Shown: positions 11,486 to 22,154 of the stretch, piece after piece
Layout: every line of letters begins with the position of its first letter
Position numbering within the stretch: the stretch's first letter is position 1
The notes under the pieces: generated by a model
Told to the model about the DNA's origin: nothing
The model's database searches: none
The model's input: only the letters and a program-made list of their open reading frames with translations
Made by a program: the position numbers and the translations under genes
From: Leptodontidium sp. MPI-SDFR-AT-0119
Taxonomy: Eukaryota > Ascomycota > Leotiomycetes > Helotiales > Leptodontidiaceae
Direction of reading: 5' to 3'
DNA: 64,000 nucleotides
NCBI GenBank assembly: GCA_020726505.1
Contig: JAHLEZ010000038.1
Coordinates: forward strand, 310,001-374,000

Positions 11486-11737
11486 TGTGGAGGTGCAAAT
11501 ACCAAGCACCTATATAATACTCAAGTTATAAGGAGTAACTTCGACACGGAAGAACAAAACAACGAAACCCTAAGATATCACATATCGAAAGAGTACGAAT
11601 TGTTAAATAGGAGTTAAGGAAGGGATGGCATAGACCAAATATTCCTGGTGTTGATAATTCTTGTTCCGATTCATGAAAACCAGCCGAGGCCGTATCCGGT
11701 AACGTGACTCCACCAAAAGAGTGGTGGCCCCGCCACA
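11486..11737 (-). mobile_element. Probable solo LTR (252 bp)
   Basis: A non-repeat island inside the AT-rich array. On the minus strand it begins TGTGGCGGGG and ends CACCTCCACA, i.e. TG...CA ends, and carries TATATAG close to its 3' end. It is flanked by ATGC on both sides (11,482-11,485 and 11,738-11,741), which could be a short target-site duplication or the array's own recurring ATATGCC. No internal retroelement genes adjoin it, so it would be a recombination remnant. Confidence 0.5.
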
Positions 11738-12389
11738 ATGCCTTCTTAATGAACGATAAAAAACGAATCCCTAATTACAGAATTATTTTAGGCATATGTT
11801 AATTTAAGAATGTACCCTATTAATAACTTACCCAAAACAAATCCTTATTCACAGAATTATTTTAGGTATATGCGAAATTTAAGGATATGCCTTCTTAATA
11901 AATGATACAAACAAATTCTTATTCACCTAATTATTTAGGCATATGCTAATTAAGAATATGCTTTCTTAATAACAACTCAAAGCAAATCCTTGCTTACAGA
12001 ATTATTTTAAGCGTATGCTAATTTAGGAATATGCTCTCTTAATAAATGACGCAGAATAAATCCTTATTCACACAATTATTTTAAGCATATGTCTTTTTTA
12101 GTATAAAGTGTAAAAAATCCATGTTCATAGAATTAGTTTTTAAGCATATGCCAATTTAAAATATACCCTCTTAACTAATAACGCAGAAAAAATTCTTATT
12201 TACAGAATGGATCTTAAGGTTACTCAAATTTAAGCATATGCCCTCGTAATAAGCAATGCAAAAGAAACCTGTACTTACAGAACTAATTTTATGCATATGC
12301 TAATTTAAGTATGTACTTCCCTAATAAATAGTATTGAATAAGCCATTACCTGCAGAATTATTTTTAGGTAGACGCTAATTTAGGCATAC

Positions 12390-12757
12390 TGTCACGATCT
12401 GATGAATCACGTGTGTCTTGGCCTGAGGCTCGGCAGCCTGCTGCACAGTGAAGCCAAGACAGTCCATAATCCCTCCAGAAGTCATGATGCACTGCAATTT
12501 TGGTGTCAAAAGAGCAGATCGAAATCACGGGATCCAGGATCCCGACCAATTGCAGTTCTATATAAACAAGAGTAGTTTCCTAAGTAGTAGAGCTTCGTGC
12601 TCAAATTCATATAGCAGTTTAACCACTGCTTGTAACGTCTCAATTCTATTTGAGAACCGAACCTCTTGTGACTTTACTTCTTAGTTGATACCAACCGACG
12701 AGCCTGTACGCCGCGTACCAGTCAGAACCAGGAACGTTACACATACAACCTGTGACA
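12390..12757 (+). mobile_element. Probable solo LTR, Copia-like (368 bp)
   Basis: An island in the array with ends TGTCACGATCTG and ACCTGTGACA (TG...CA with a short inverted repeat TGTCAC/GTGACA). It contains a TATA box (CTATATAAAC near 12,560), consistent with an LTR promoter, and is markedly richer in G+C than the array around it. I see no matching target-site duplication (CATAC left, TCTGA right), so it may be old, or produced by inter-element recombination. Confidence 0.5.
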
Positions 12758-13330
12758 TCTGACGCAAAAGAACTCTTTAACTATAGAATTAATTTCTTAG
12801 CGTATGCTACTTTATATATCTTCTTTAGAAACGATACAGAAAATTCTTATCAACATAATTATTTCAAGGTTACGCTAGTTTAGGCATATGCTCTCCTAAT
12901 AAATAACGTAGGATGAGTCTTTGTATATCAAATTTATTGTAAGCATACTAGTCTAATATATATCCTTATGATAAATGATGTAAAACAAAATTTTGCTCAA
13001 AAAATTAATTATAAGCAGATGCAAACTTAGGCATATACTCTCTTAATAAGACATAATAGAAATCCTCGTTCGTAAAATTAGTTCAAACATCTATCAATTT
13101 AAGCATATACCCTCCTAATAACGACCCAAAACAGACCCTTGCTCACCAATCTACGATTAAGCATACGTAAATTTAATCACATGCCCTTTTAATAAACAAG
13201 GCCGAGGAAACCTTACTTACAAACTTCATTTTACGCGTATGCTAACTTAAACATATGCCCTTGTAACAAGTTACGCCAAGAAAACTCATCTTCTTAGAAT
13301 TAACTTTAAGCATACGCAAAATATGGAACA

Positions 13331-14058
13331 AATGACATGATTAGCTGCACGGGAATATCAGCATCGCCTTCCTCCGATGATTAATTCAGAAGTTTGCTTA
13401 ATAAAGCGGCGCTTACTAAGCAACGCTGCTTACTCTCTTTACCAAACAAGCCAAAATACCCGCTAATTACCTCTCAGGAAATAAATGAAGGTTTTTATTA
13501 CATCTGATTATAATAATTATTAGAGAATTGATGTAATTACGACTTATAAACGATCAAAAATATATCTATGTGTATATACAAAGCAGCGAGCATGAGCGAA
13601 GCCAGTAAGATATCTCGGCAGCTCCTGCAGAACTTTTATAGAAACCTGTAGAAAGAATAGATGAATCATCTGCTCGTGCGGCCTAAAATATGTATGGTTG
13701 TTATTAGCGTTAGACCGATTTAACTTAACTTCGAACTTGCATAACATGTTCTCAGCCTTGTGCTTTGTGGCTCCAGATTTATTAGCCTCCTTTGAGAAAC
13801 TAGTACGGCACGGGAACTGCTAATGCGTGCCTGCACCTCCCAGCATGCACTGAGAGGTGTGGTGGATTAGGCGAAAATTTGCAAAATGAACGACTTTCAA
13901 CAACTATAAACATAATAATCCTCTGACAAATGAGATCTACAGGTTCGTTGGAAGAGACTTCAGAGCATATCGACCCCTTCCTAGGATAGACTAGCTCTGG
14001 TGCGGGAAGTTAAAACCCCGAGTTTAGTGACCTCGTCCGAAGCATAATACCCTCATGA
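13331..14058. other. Intergenic, no supported gene
   Basis: Transition from the AT-rich array to the gene at 14.06 kb. Short ORFs exist (for example minus 13,747-13,544) but none with domain, signal or splicing support. Confidence 0.35.
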
Positions 14059-14817
14059 TCACCACGAGCCTTGTGGCATGGCTTTCCCACGAGCTACCCA
14101 CGTCGATATTTCTTCGTCGAGAAGGATATGGTCCAAGAATTCATCTAAATCCGCTATCTTGTCGTCCTGATAGAAACTAGAAATGATCAGAATAATTCAA
14201 GCGTTATTGATAACTTACCTTTTCCGCGTTACCGGCTTGTATCTTTCGCCTGCGTTGGCATCCATATACCCCACATTCGCAATTGGGATGAAAGGCTTTC
14301 GGTAGCTGATCCTAACTAGCTCCACCAGAATCTCACATTGTCGATTCTTGTTGAGGCAACAAAAGGGGCCCTCGTCATATTCGATCCGGGTGGTTTCATC
14401 TATGGTCTTCATGACAAAAGCATGAGATAGTGATAATGTCTGGTATAGATCCAAACTCGAAGCAACAGAGACTGGGAAGATGAACAATATGCCACCTCGC
14501 ATGTGAAACCCGAAGTGAAGTCCTCCTTCAGGAGTCTTGCAGTTCTTGCAATTCATGCGAACCTCCACGGCTTTGTAGCCGAGGGTAGCTACACAGCAGG
14601 TTAGTTCTGTAGAATTGATTGAGATGTCTTATAATATACAAAGTATCAGATCCCGGAAGCCGATGATGAAGGTGCTACAGAACTCGACTAGAATGACTAG
14701 TAAGTCCAGAACGACCATGATCATCGGCAGCATTATGAGCTTGGCTGGAAAATTGTAGAATTGTGATAGTGGATGCTGAATTGAACGTGACAGGAGGAAT
14801 AAATGGCAGGTTTCCAT
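14059..14817 (-). CDS. Hypothetical protein with N-terminal membrane anchor (221 aa)
   Basis: Exons 14,817-14,640, 14,588-14,219 and 14,176-14,059 join in frame across 51- and 42-base introns (GTATAT...TGTAG with CTAAC branch; GTAAGT...TCTAG). One long hydrophobic segment lies at residues 28-54 (LIMLPMIMVVLDLLVILVEFC). The soluble part has a CKNCKTPEGG motif, a beta-rich stretch (GGILFIFPVSVASS), CCLNKNRQCEILVELVRISY and an acidic helical C-terminus (DLDEFLDHILLDEEI). Family not recognised. All three exons contribute plausible protein, so I consider the gene real although orphan. Confidence 0.6.
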
Positions 14818-14829
14818 CTGGGGGAAAAA

Positions 14830-17741
14830 GAGTTGAAGTAGGTGTATTTATACCTCAAGCCTGCAACACACGTGTCTCAGAAAAGCCTCAGCCGAGTTGG
14901 TTCCGGCTGAATGGCAGTAAATCTGCTCGTGTTAATGATTGAGTCTGCCTTGCTATTATTAACAAGACACGATGCCTGTTGCCAGCGAGGCCATCTGAGC
15001 TGCTCAAACTTTGTGCCTAGGGAATGCATGAACACGCGACCATTCCTCGTTGAAGAGCTTCCTGCCAATGACCGATGTATATCAGCAGCAAAATTGGTAC
15101 AAAGCATCGGCCACACCGTAATTGGTCGGCTGAACCGGAGTTGTACGCAGCTCAACACGCTTACCCATGTTAGCTTACATCCGAGACAGTATCGAGGCAG
15201 CTCTTCATCGCCTCGTACATCCAGCCCTTCAGCAGTGCGTCCTCGGTACAGTGTCTCAGGCAGTAATATACCTAGGTCATTGGGGAGATACAGCTGACTT
15301 TGAGAAGAGGACCCGACGCCCCCACGCTCTGGTAAGCATCACACCGTCAAATCATTACGGCTACCAAGGCAAACTAGAGGCGAATCCCACTTCCTACGAG
15401 CTGCTACTCTTAGTAGATCAATAGAACCTTATCAAATGGCCACGGAGACCCACAGAGGCCGCCGTGGCGAGGTTACAAATGTTCCCATGGGCCTTGCAGG
15501 GGCGTTTTGGAAGTATTACTGGGTTCATGTAGTAATGCAGGACTTCTGTCCATATGAACGGCCTCTTTCAGAATAGATCTACAGTGATATTTGGAGGATG
15601 GACTATTGAAGACCTGATACACAGCCCTCCATGCAGATCCTTTTCTCACTCCTTTGGATAGAGAAGCCGGCTAGGTCTTCTAGCCAAACGACCTCCAAGT
15701 GGCCTCGCATTGTCACTGCGCCGAGCGGGCGTCCCATGAAGGGACCGATAGTGACTCTTGCTGGATCTTTGCAATTCATCAAGATGTGACTGTACAAGTA
15801 AAAAGATATGGTCAATAGCATGTGGCCTTCCGGATATTGTTGTTCGAGTGCTTAAGCGAGCCCCTATTTGCTAAGCGAGGCGTGACGACTTCACCTCGGG
15901 CCTTGGATGAATGGCGGCATACATCTTCAGCGCACAAATGCCACTCGAATATAGAATCAGTGAGAAAGATCTATAGCCCTGCTCAGCTGCAGCTTGCATC
16001 CACTTTCAAGTAGTCGATCGCCCTGGATAATGGTGTCAGACCAGGCTGGGCGATTTCTAGTCTAAATTTGTCAGATTATACGGAGCAACAAGTGCCGAAT
16101 TTTCTGCTTTGATGCTGAGATAGATTGGATTAGACGCAGCTCGTATATGCAACAGCTGTAAGGGTTTGGTTCAGGCATAATTAGACATCAAAACTCTCAC
16201 GGCAAGCCCGTGCCTATCATTTTCGCCGCTCGATTTCTGTATCCACTCACCTTTCCAGGAGCAGTCACCTTTTGCTCATTCATGCACAGCCGCCTTGGCC
16301 GTGGAAACTATGGCGGAATATGTAGGTCTCGCTGCTCCTTGAATCCTAGTCCATCCTACGACCCTGGTACCACAAGGACAAAGGCACTTCCGGAATGTAG
16401 TCCTCAATAAAGGCGGAGCAGGTCTGTCCTAGGATTGAAGATGTGACTACCTGCAGAAGCAAATGGGACACCGAAGTGTCACTACCTCACAAGGCAATAT
16501 AATTGGCAGGTTGGCCGGATGAGGTGCAGTATCTATTTCCGAGATCAGGCCGCCTTCAGGGTTATCAACGTATCAAGCAAGCTCGGCGCATGCATCTACT
16601 ATGATCTGACACGATGAGGTTAGGAAGATGTCCATCACACTCCGAATCCCGTATCCTTCCACTGTCCGAGGGGGAAGGAGCTTCACTTGGTGATTGCTGA
16701 ACCCTGGGCAGGTTGAAGCCAAACTGCACTAGGAATCATCTTTGTCGCTTAATCAGCCAATGACAACATTCGGAAGCTCACTTGTCCTTGTTTACCGTTC
16801 CTCGTTTGCAAGAGTCCATTCATGATGCACACGCTAGGATGATTAAGACCGTGGTGGCTCCTCCTCGTAGTAACGCGAGGACACGTAAAGGCTGCTCGGC
16901 TGCGCCGCCTAAACCAATGTTTCTGGGCAGGCCAAGGTGAATCAACACAGGAAGAGGGTTATGTACAAAGCCATCGCCGTTGGTCTCTCCAATAACTTTC
17001 CTGGTAATGGAGATGCATGCTAGAAGAGGTAGTTCATCTGCACAGAGGTCATGCACTACCGATTGGGACGCATCATTCCATCCGGTCACACGCTCTGTTC
17101 AAGCACGACCTACTGCAGAAACCACATTCAATCACTCAAAGCCACAGATATGATAACTACATTCTCCGCTGCCCAACTAACATTCTTCTGTGCAAATGAG
17201 GACTTATGCTTAGAGCTTGATATCGCCTTACTGTCAGTATCTTTCAGGTCTATTGGTTATCATGATAGGCCATCCCAACTCCTAGAAATATGGCTGTCGG
17301 TTCAATGTGAGCCCAGTCTCTTATCTACCTCCACTGCCGGGTTTAAATGGACAGGCCTACTTCGGAAGAAGCTGCAAGGCCATCCTTTCTTGGCTGGCAA
17401 CTGCTGTATGCAGCCGAATCACAAATCAAGGGATCATGGGTCATATTTCTGTGCATATACGAGTAGTCCACAGGATCTTTGAGCTCAGCTGTACAGGGTT
17501 TGAGATCGCTCTCATTCGGTTGGCACATGTCGGATGAAAACAAGAGCACTGCCGAAGCAAATCATACGATAGTGGAAGGATTACGTGTCATTTGCCTCCG
17601 TTCACGACGGAGATATATAACATCTCCTCCCTCTCTTAAACCCTCACATCCCACACTTCCCTCAACTCTCTCCCCTTTCTATTATACCCTCACACCTCAC
17701 ACCTCCCCCAAGTCTCCTCCAGCTTTAGTCATCCTACGAAC
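14830..17741. other. 2.9 kb without a supportable gene
   Basis: Many short ORFs occur on both strands (for example plus 14,911-15,297, plus 15,167-15,424, minus 15,821-15,603, minus 17,089-16,820) but I could not join any into a gene with sensible splice sites or a known domain. Moderate G+C and long broken frames suggest decayed coding DNA rather than simple intergenic sequence. No TIR, LTR or array unit was recognised. Confidence 0.35.
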
Positions 17742-18030
17742 ATGTCAAAACTCACTACGCCTAGAAGGGAGACTTCCTCACACGAGATAGTTGACCCCTC
17801 AAGGGAATACAATTCACAACTCACCGATGACGACGCCTCCTTCGACGGAGACATCGACATGGGCTCATCGATCATAGCAGGCGGGCGGCCTGGCGTATGA
17901 TTCCCATGCACTACCGACAAGCCCTCAGCTCACCCAAGTCACGACCACCGAACCCAGTACAAGCGTATCACCTTTCTCTGAGCCCGCAGGCACGGCATCA
18001 ACTACTAGTGAGAATAGCGACCTCGTTTAG
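17742..18030 (+). CDS. Possible small Ser/Thr/Asp-rich protein, or broken fragment
   Basis: ATG 17,742 (AACATGTC context, about 130 bases after a TATATAAC box) opens a polar frame (MSKLTTPRRETSSHE) that stops at 17,898-17,900. A neighbouring frame continues with TTTEPSTSVSPFSEPAGT to a TAG at 18,028-18,030. The two can be joined either by a very short intron (GTATGA...CTCAG, 34 bases) or by assuming a frameshift. It may be a 5' part of the decayed Myb-like gene that follows. Low complexity and no domain. Confidence 0.3.
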
Positions 18031-18255
18031 ATAAGCAGAATCTCCGTAGTAGAGCCTTCGCGAGGACAGCTCACGATAGAGGTACTAGTAATGCGGAAGT
18101 ACTGTATCTCAATCTAACAATCTTGCAGAAACAGCTGGAGCCTACATGAACCCGTTGATTTCCCCGTCTCTGCCATCTTTTTTGCAGTTGAGTTGTACAG
18201 CCAGCAGCCAGCGGAGAACTTCTCGACTACTCCCAACCATATCCACACGCTCGAG

Positions 18256-20471
18256 ATGGCCACTTTTGCCTTCAAACCTTATACCTACGTGCCAACTGCT
18301 CCGCGCTCCAAGAGCACAGCAACCCGCCGCAGACCTGCCCCTGAACAGGTCAGCATCCTCAACAAGCTCCAGCACATCATGTCGAGTGGTGCATCACTCA
18401 GCACCCGCGGCCAGCAGCAGCGCCAGCAGCTGATGACGGGGGCTACAGGCCCGGAATTCGAGGTATGTGATGGAGATGTGTTGGCTTGTAGCGACAGTGA
18501 CTGACTTGTGGGAATCTGACTAGGCACCGGCACTGTTTACGGCGGTAGCGACAAAGCAAATAATGACGAAACCGACGACGACCGAGACCTCCCCACAATC
18601 GAAGAATTGCTGTTCACCTAGCTACAAGCGCAGGGCTTCACAACTGGGGGTCGAGGCCCAGATAAGACGGGCGGAGTTGAGGAGGTAGCTGCAGATGAGA
18701 CGGGTGGCTCTGTCGACCAGAGCAGGTCAGCGCAAAGCGATAACTCAGGCGGGAGCCCAGGTGAGCCGCGCCCACTACACCCTCCATTGTGGAAATGGAC
18801 GGCCAATTTTTCTGACACGGTGTAGATGATCCAATTGTCCTCCTAGGCGACGGCAACTTGAGTGCCTCCGAAGCCGAAGCCAATGACGTTAGTCTTCGCG
18901 CCGAAAGTGCAACAGTACTAGGCGCTGGACTTTTCGATAACCCAGAGACAGCCATCGACTCGACAACTCCGGCCCCTCCTCGCAGTTCCGATGGGTGGCA
19001 CGATATTGATGACTTCCCCGAGCCGGCTCCGCGCTTGCGGCTTGCGGAACAAGGAGCTTCGACGCCAGACTCTCTGACTCCTCATACCCCTTCGCGCCTC
19101 TCGAGCGAGCCATTACACGACAGCATCAGTACGGATTCCGAGGCCACGACCCCCTCTTCGAACCCGCTTCTACACCATTGCAGAGCGTCGCCAGAGACCC
19201 AGCTCAGTCAAGAGGGTCATCTTCATACCGGTCGAGGCGTGGCAGACGAACACGGACTGGTTGACCATACACTCGACACTTTCCCCCTTGATGGGGTGGC
19301 GAGGGAGCAGCAAGAGGTGGAGCAGCAGAAGGACGAAGCCAATAGTGAGGATGAGGACGAGGGACCGCAGCAAGTGGTGAATGGCGTGGCACCGGCGGCC
19401 ACGGCCGAGATGGCTGGTGGAAGTCCAAGACCGGCCAACCGATGGCAATCGCTTCCCAACTTCGACCCACCTCCAGAACCGCGTCATAACGAGGCAGGAA
19501 GCCGATGCGATCGTGACAGCGACGACGAGCTCAACAGCTCCGACTCTGCTGGAGATGATGAGAAGGAACCACGTCCTGCCAAGCGGAAGCAGCCGTCCTC
19601 ATCTCACGGTGGCCCAGCACGCAAGAAGCGCAGGCGCCCTCTTCAGGAGAGCCCTCCCCGCCAGCGTAGACCTCTCTCCGAGCCTCATCGCCAGTATCCC
19701 AAGTCGCACTCCCCTCTCGACCAGTGTTCAAGAGTCGCTACGACCTCGAGTGCCACGGGCCGATTGCCTTCACCTGCGCCTTCTATGCCACAAAGCATAA
19801 ATATAATGATGCGGCTTGGCGACTCTAGCCTTGGCCGACCATCCAGAGCTACCACACCGACGCTGACAGAGATCACGTTCCGTCCGCACTCCGCACACTG
19901 CTACTCCTTCACAGCAATGATCCGGGACGGTTGTGACGGGCGAGGAGTCTCTCTCGCCCAGCTAGCTCGACTCATCGCGAATACCGGCCACGTGGGGAAG
20001 ATTGACGACTTCGCCATCAAGCCGATCGAGCAACATTCGTATCTCTTGAGTGGCTTCAGCCGACATGTATCATCCCGGCCCTCGTTCGGTGGAGCGGCTC
20101 TATCGACTACTGCGGAGGTAGGTAATGACCACCTCGACGCGACGCGTACACGGCCTAAAGAAGGCAGAGCCGTTGATGCCGGGGCTCTTGCATCGCAAAG
20201 GAGTGAGCCGCCGTTAAGCAGCAATGACGATGGTAGTTTGAGCGACAGCGATTCCGAGTCTAGCAGCGACGATGATGAATGTTCGGCTGAGGACGAGCAG
20301 GGACGTTCAAACACGAGGAAGAATGTTCCATGGGATCCTATAGACGAGCAGCGCTTGCTTGCCTACATGAAGGAGGAGAAGCCTTGGAAATGGATCTTCC
20401 CCAAGTTCCCGGGCAGGACTCCGGCTGCAATACGCACGCGCTGGAACATGATTCGGCCCAGAGACGAATAG
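18256..20471 (+). pseudogene. Decayed Myb/SANT-like gene with disordered acidic body
   Basis: Segments 18,256-18,462, about 18,525-18,760 and 18,826-20,471 form one gene model. The last segment is open for ~548 codons. It is disordered and acidic, has basic clusters (AKRKQPSSS, RKKRRRP), and ends with a Myb/SANT-like helix set: PWDPIDEQRLLAYMKEEK, WKWIFPKFPGRTPAAIRTRW. Upstream, the natural frame (DDDRDLPTIEELLFT) hits TAG at 18,619-18,621 and resumes in frame with LQAQGFTTGG. That is one nonsense codon, of the kind a C-to-T change of CAG would give. The first junction (18,463-18,524) is also out of phase by one base. The 3' half could still be expressed from an internal start. Probably a chromatin/DNA-binding family protein before decay. 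Confidence 0.55.
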
Positions 20472-21100
20472 GCTTCCTCGCGCAGGTGGACAGGCGGTAG
20501 CTCAAGCTCTATGTCCCTACTTATCTGCCGGGACGAATATCAAAGGAATGTTATCCCTCTGTCGGTCAGTCGCAACGCGGGAGCAGGCATGGTCGAGGGA
20601 AGCGGCGTTCAAAGTGAGGACGATGGGGGAGGGGGGATAAGATGCATGGTGAATACCACAAAGAAAATGAAGATATTGACATTCTAAAAAATTAGATATA
20701 CTGATTTTTTTCTCTCAGCTGAGATTCTGAGGCAATCTATGGTGCTCAATCCATGGTTGGCGCAAAGTGTGGAACGGTTGCTGTTCAAACTCCAGAGCGG
20801 TTCGCGTTTGTTTGATGGGCTAGTTAAAACTTGAGCTCGTCAACACACTGCGTGCACCTGAACGAATAGCGGGACTCCAGGCCTCTCCCAATATTGATCC
20901 GCAACCAGACACAACCTTTATTCCCACGACACAATGAGCGTACGCTTTTGTCAGTATCAAATTTCTTATCTGAACCAATTCAGAATACAGTTTAGTCGTA
21001 GTATGCTCATCTCGTCTCGGAAACACGACCAGAGAGGAGGTGCCGTATGTCCTGGCTGTCGTTTACTATTCACGTTAAACGTATAAGAAGAAGTTGTAGA
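20472..21100. other. Intergenic, nothing recognised
   Basis: 3' flanks of two convergent genes. It includes a G-rich stretch near 20,625 and AT-rich sequence near 20,690. No ORF or repeat family member is supported. Confidence 0.35.
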
Positions 21101-21432
21101 CTACGGGGAGGCGGGCAACGAACCAAAGCTTGTACAAGTTGCCTCGTTGCAGCATGGTAACCCAAACTCCAGCCTGATGTCTACATCTGTAACATATGAA
21201 GTTTGACGTCGGGTCATCCTGAAGGGAGTGCTGCACGGTCTTCGAAGTTGACTTGGATCTGTTGGTTAAGATACATTAGACACTGGCTTGTAGGAATGCA
21301 AAAGGTCGTCTTACTGCGGCTTATAAAGTGCTGTTTCCTGCGCCTGAAGATCTTCCAGAGAATAAGTAGCGAAGGAGGTAAAGTAACGAACAGGCTTATA
21401 ATAGCGACGAGAGCCTCAACTGATACGGGCAT
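21101..21432 (-). CDS. Small membrane-anchored protein (91 aa)
   Basis: Exons 21,432-21,315 and 21,258-21,101 are joined by a 56-base intron (GTAAGA...TTAACCAACAG). The N-terminus is a classic fungal tail-less anchor: MPVSVEALVAIISLFVTLPPS followed by LLILWKIFRRRK, i.e. one TM helix then a basic stop-transfer cluster. The remaining ~50 residues are soluble and hold three cysteines near the end (LPCCNEATC). Short proteins starting VEALVAxISLFVxxPP are frequent uncharacterised genes in Pezizomycotina. Found by extending across the intron; not obvious as one ORF. Confidence 0.5.
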
Positions 21433-22154
21433 TGCAATGCACTAAATCCTCACGGGGGTTGACATGCTGCTTTTCGACCAGCGATACGGCTTAGAGCATA
21501 AAATGATGGATTTTGAAACGGTCCTGTTCTACGGTATGTTAAGGTGAAGCACACCTTTATAGACCGTGGATCTTACGGAGCAGAGAAACCATGAGGGCTT
21601 TATATATACGAAACTGGTGAGGCAAATGCAGACAGATTCTGGTCTTTGCCAATAGAGAAAGCGAAGAAGTTCTACCGAGAATGTGGTGACCCTCATGTGA
21701 GACGGTTCTGGAAAGGGCGAATCAAAGTTGTTTAACGGAGTACGGAGGCAGGCGAGGCGGACCACGACAGAGGCTTGCCCGGACGTCGTGAAAAGGATGA
21801 TGAGGGTTCTGGAATGACCCAATCATAATTATGTTCTCACCGCCTCGAATGCATGTGGTGATGCCGGGCTCCCCTCGTTCGGCTCAGCTCTAGCTTGGCG
21901 GAGGTGGATTCATGAGGGTTTTGGTTTGAACCAATGAAAGTTCATTCGCGCCAGTGCTTGCCTGGGAGCTCGGACCCACTCTGATACGTTCTTGCTAGCC
22001 AAAGTAGGAAACCACGACACCACTATCCCCACAGCCTCGTCTCGAAATATTTATATCCACGTCAATGTCCTCTGCTCAACCCTGACAAACAAGCTGTGAC
22101 ATTCCCAATTCCTTCCACCTTGCTCTTACTCCTTGCACCAAAACTGAAGAAGTC
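21433..22154. other. Intergenic / promoter of the Clr5-ankyrin gene
   Basis: Contains a TATA-like ATATTTATAT at 22,047-22,056, about 100 bases before the start codon at 22,155, followed by a pyrimidine-rich stretch (TTCCTTCCACCTTGCTCTT) typical of fungal leaders. No other gene is supported. Confidence 0.4.

Larger units (their letters stand above)
10980..13330. repeat. AT-rich degenerate version of the ~90-bp array family
   Basis: About two dozen units of roughly 85-95 bases are seen. Each has AAGCATATGC, AATTTAAGGATATGCC, CTTAATAAATGA, CAAATCCTTATTCACAGAA and TTATTTTAAG. The order matches the reverse orientation of the GC-rich units at 55.2-56.6 kb, with C/G positions replaced by T/A (for example CCCGAGACAAGCGACG becomes CTTAATAAATGACG). 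No coding capacity. Two solo LTRs (11,486-11,737 and 12,390-12,757) interrupt it. Confidence 0.75.

Noticed and set aside
14877..17549. Several 60-140-residue ORFs on both strands
   Set aside because: No domains, no consistent splice joins, no codon continuity; listed only as a region of possible decayed coding DNA.
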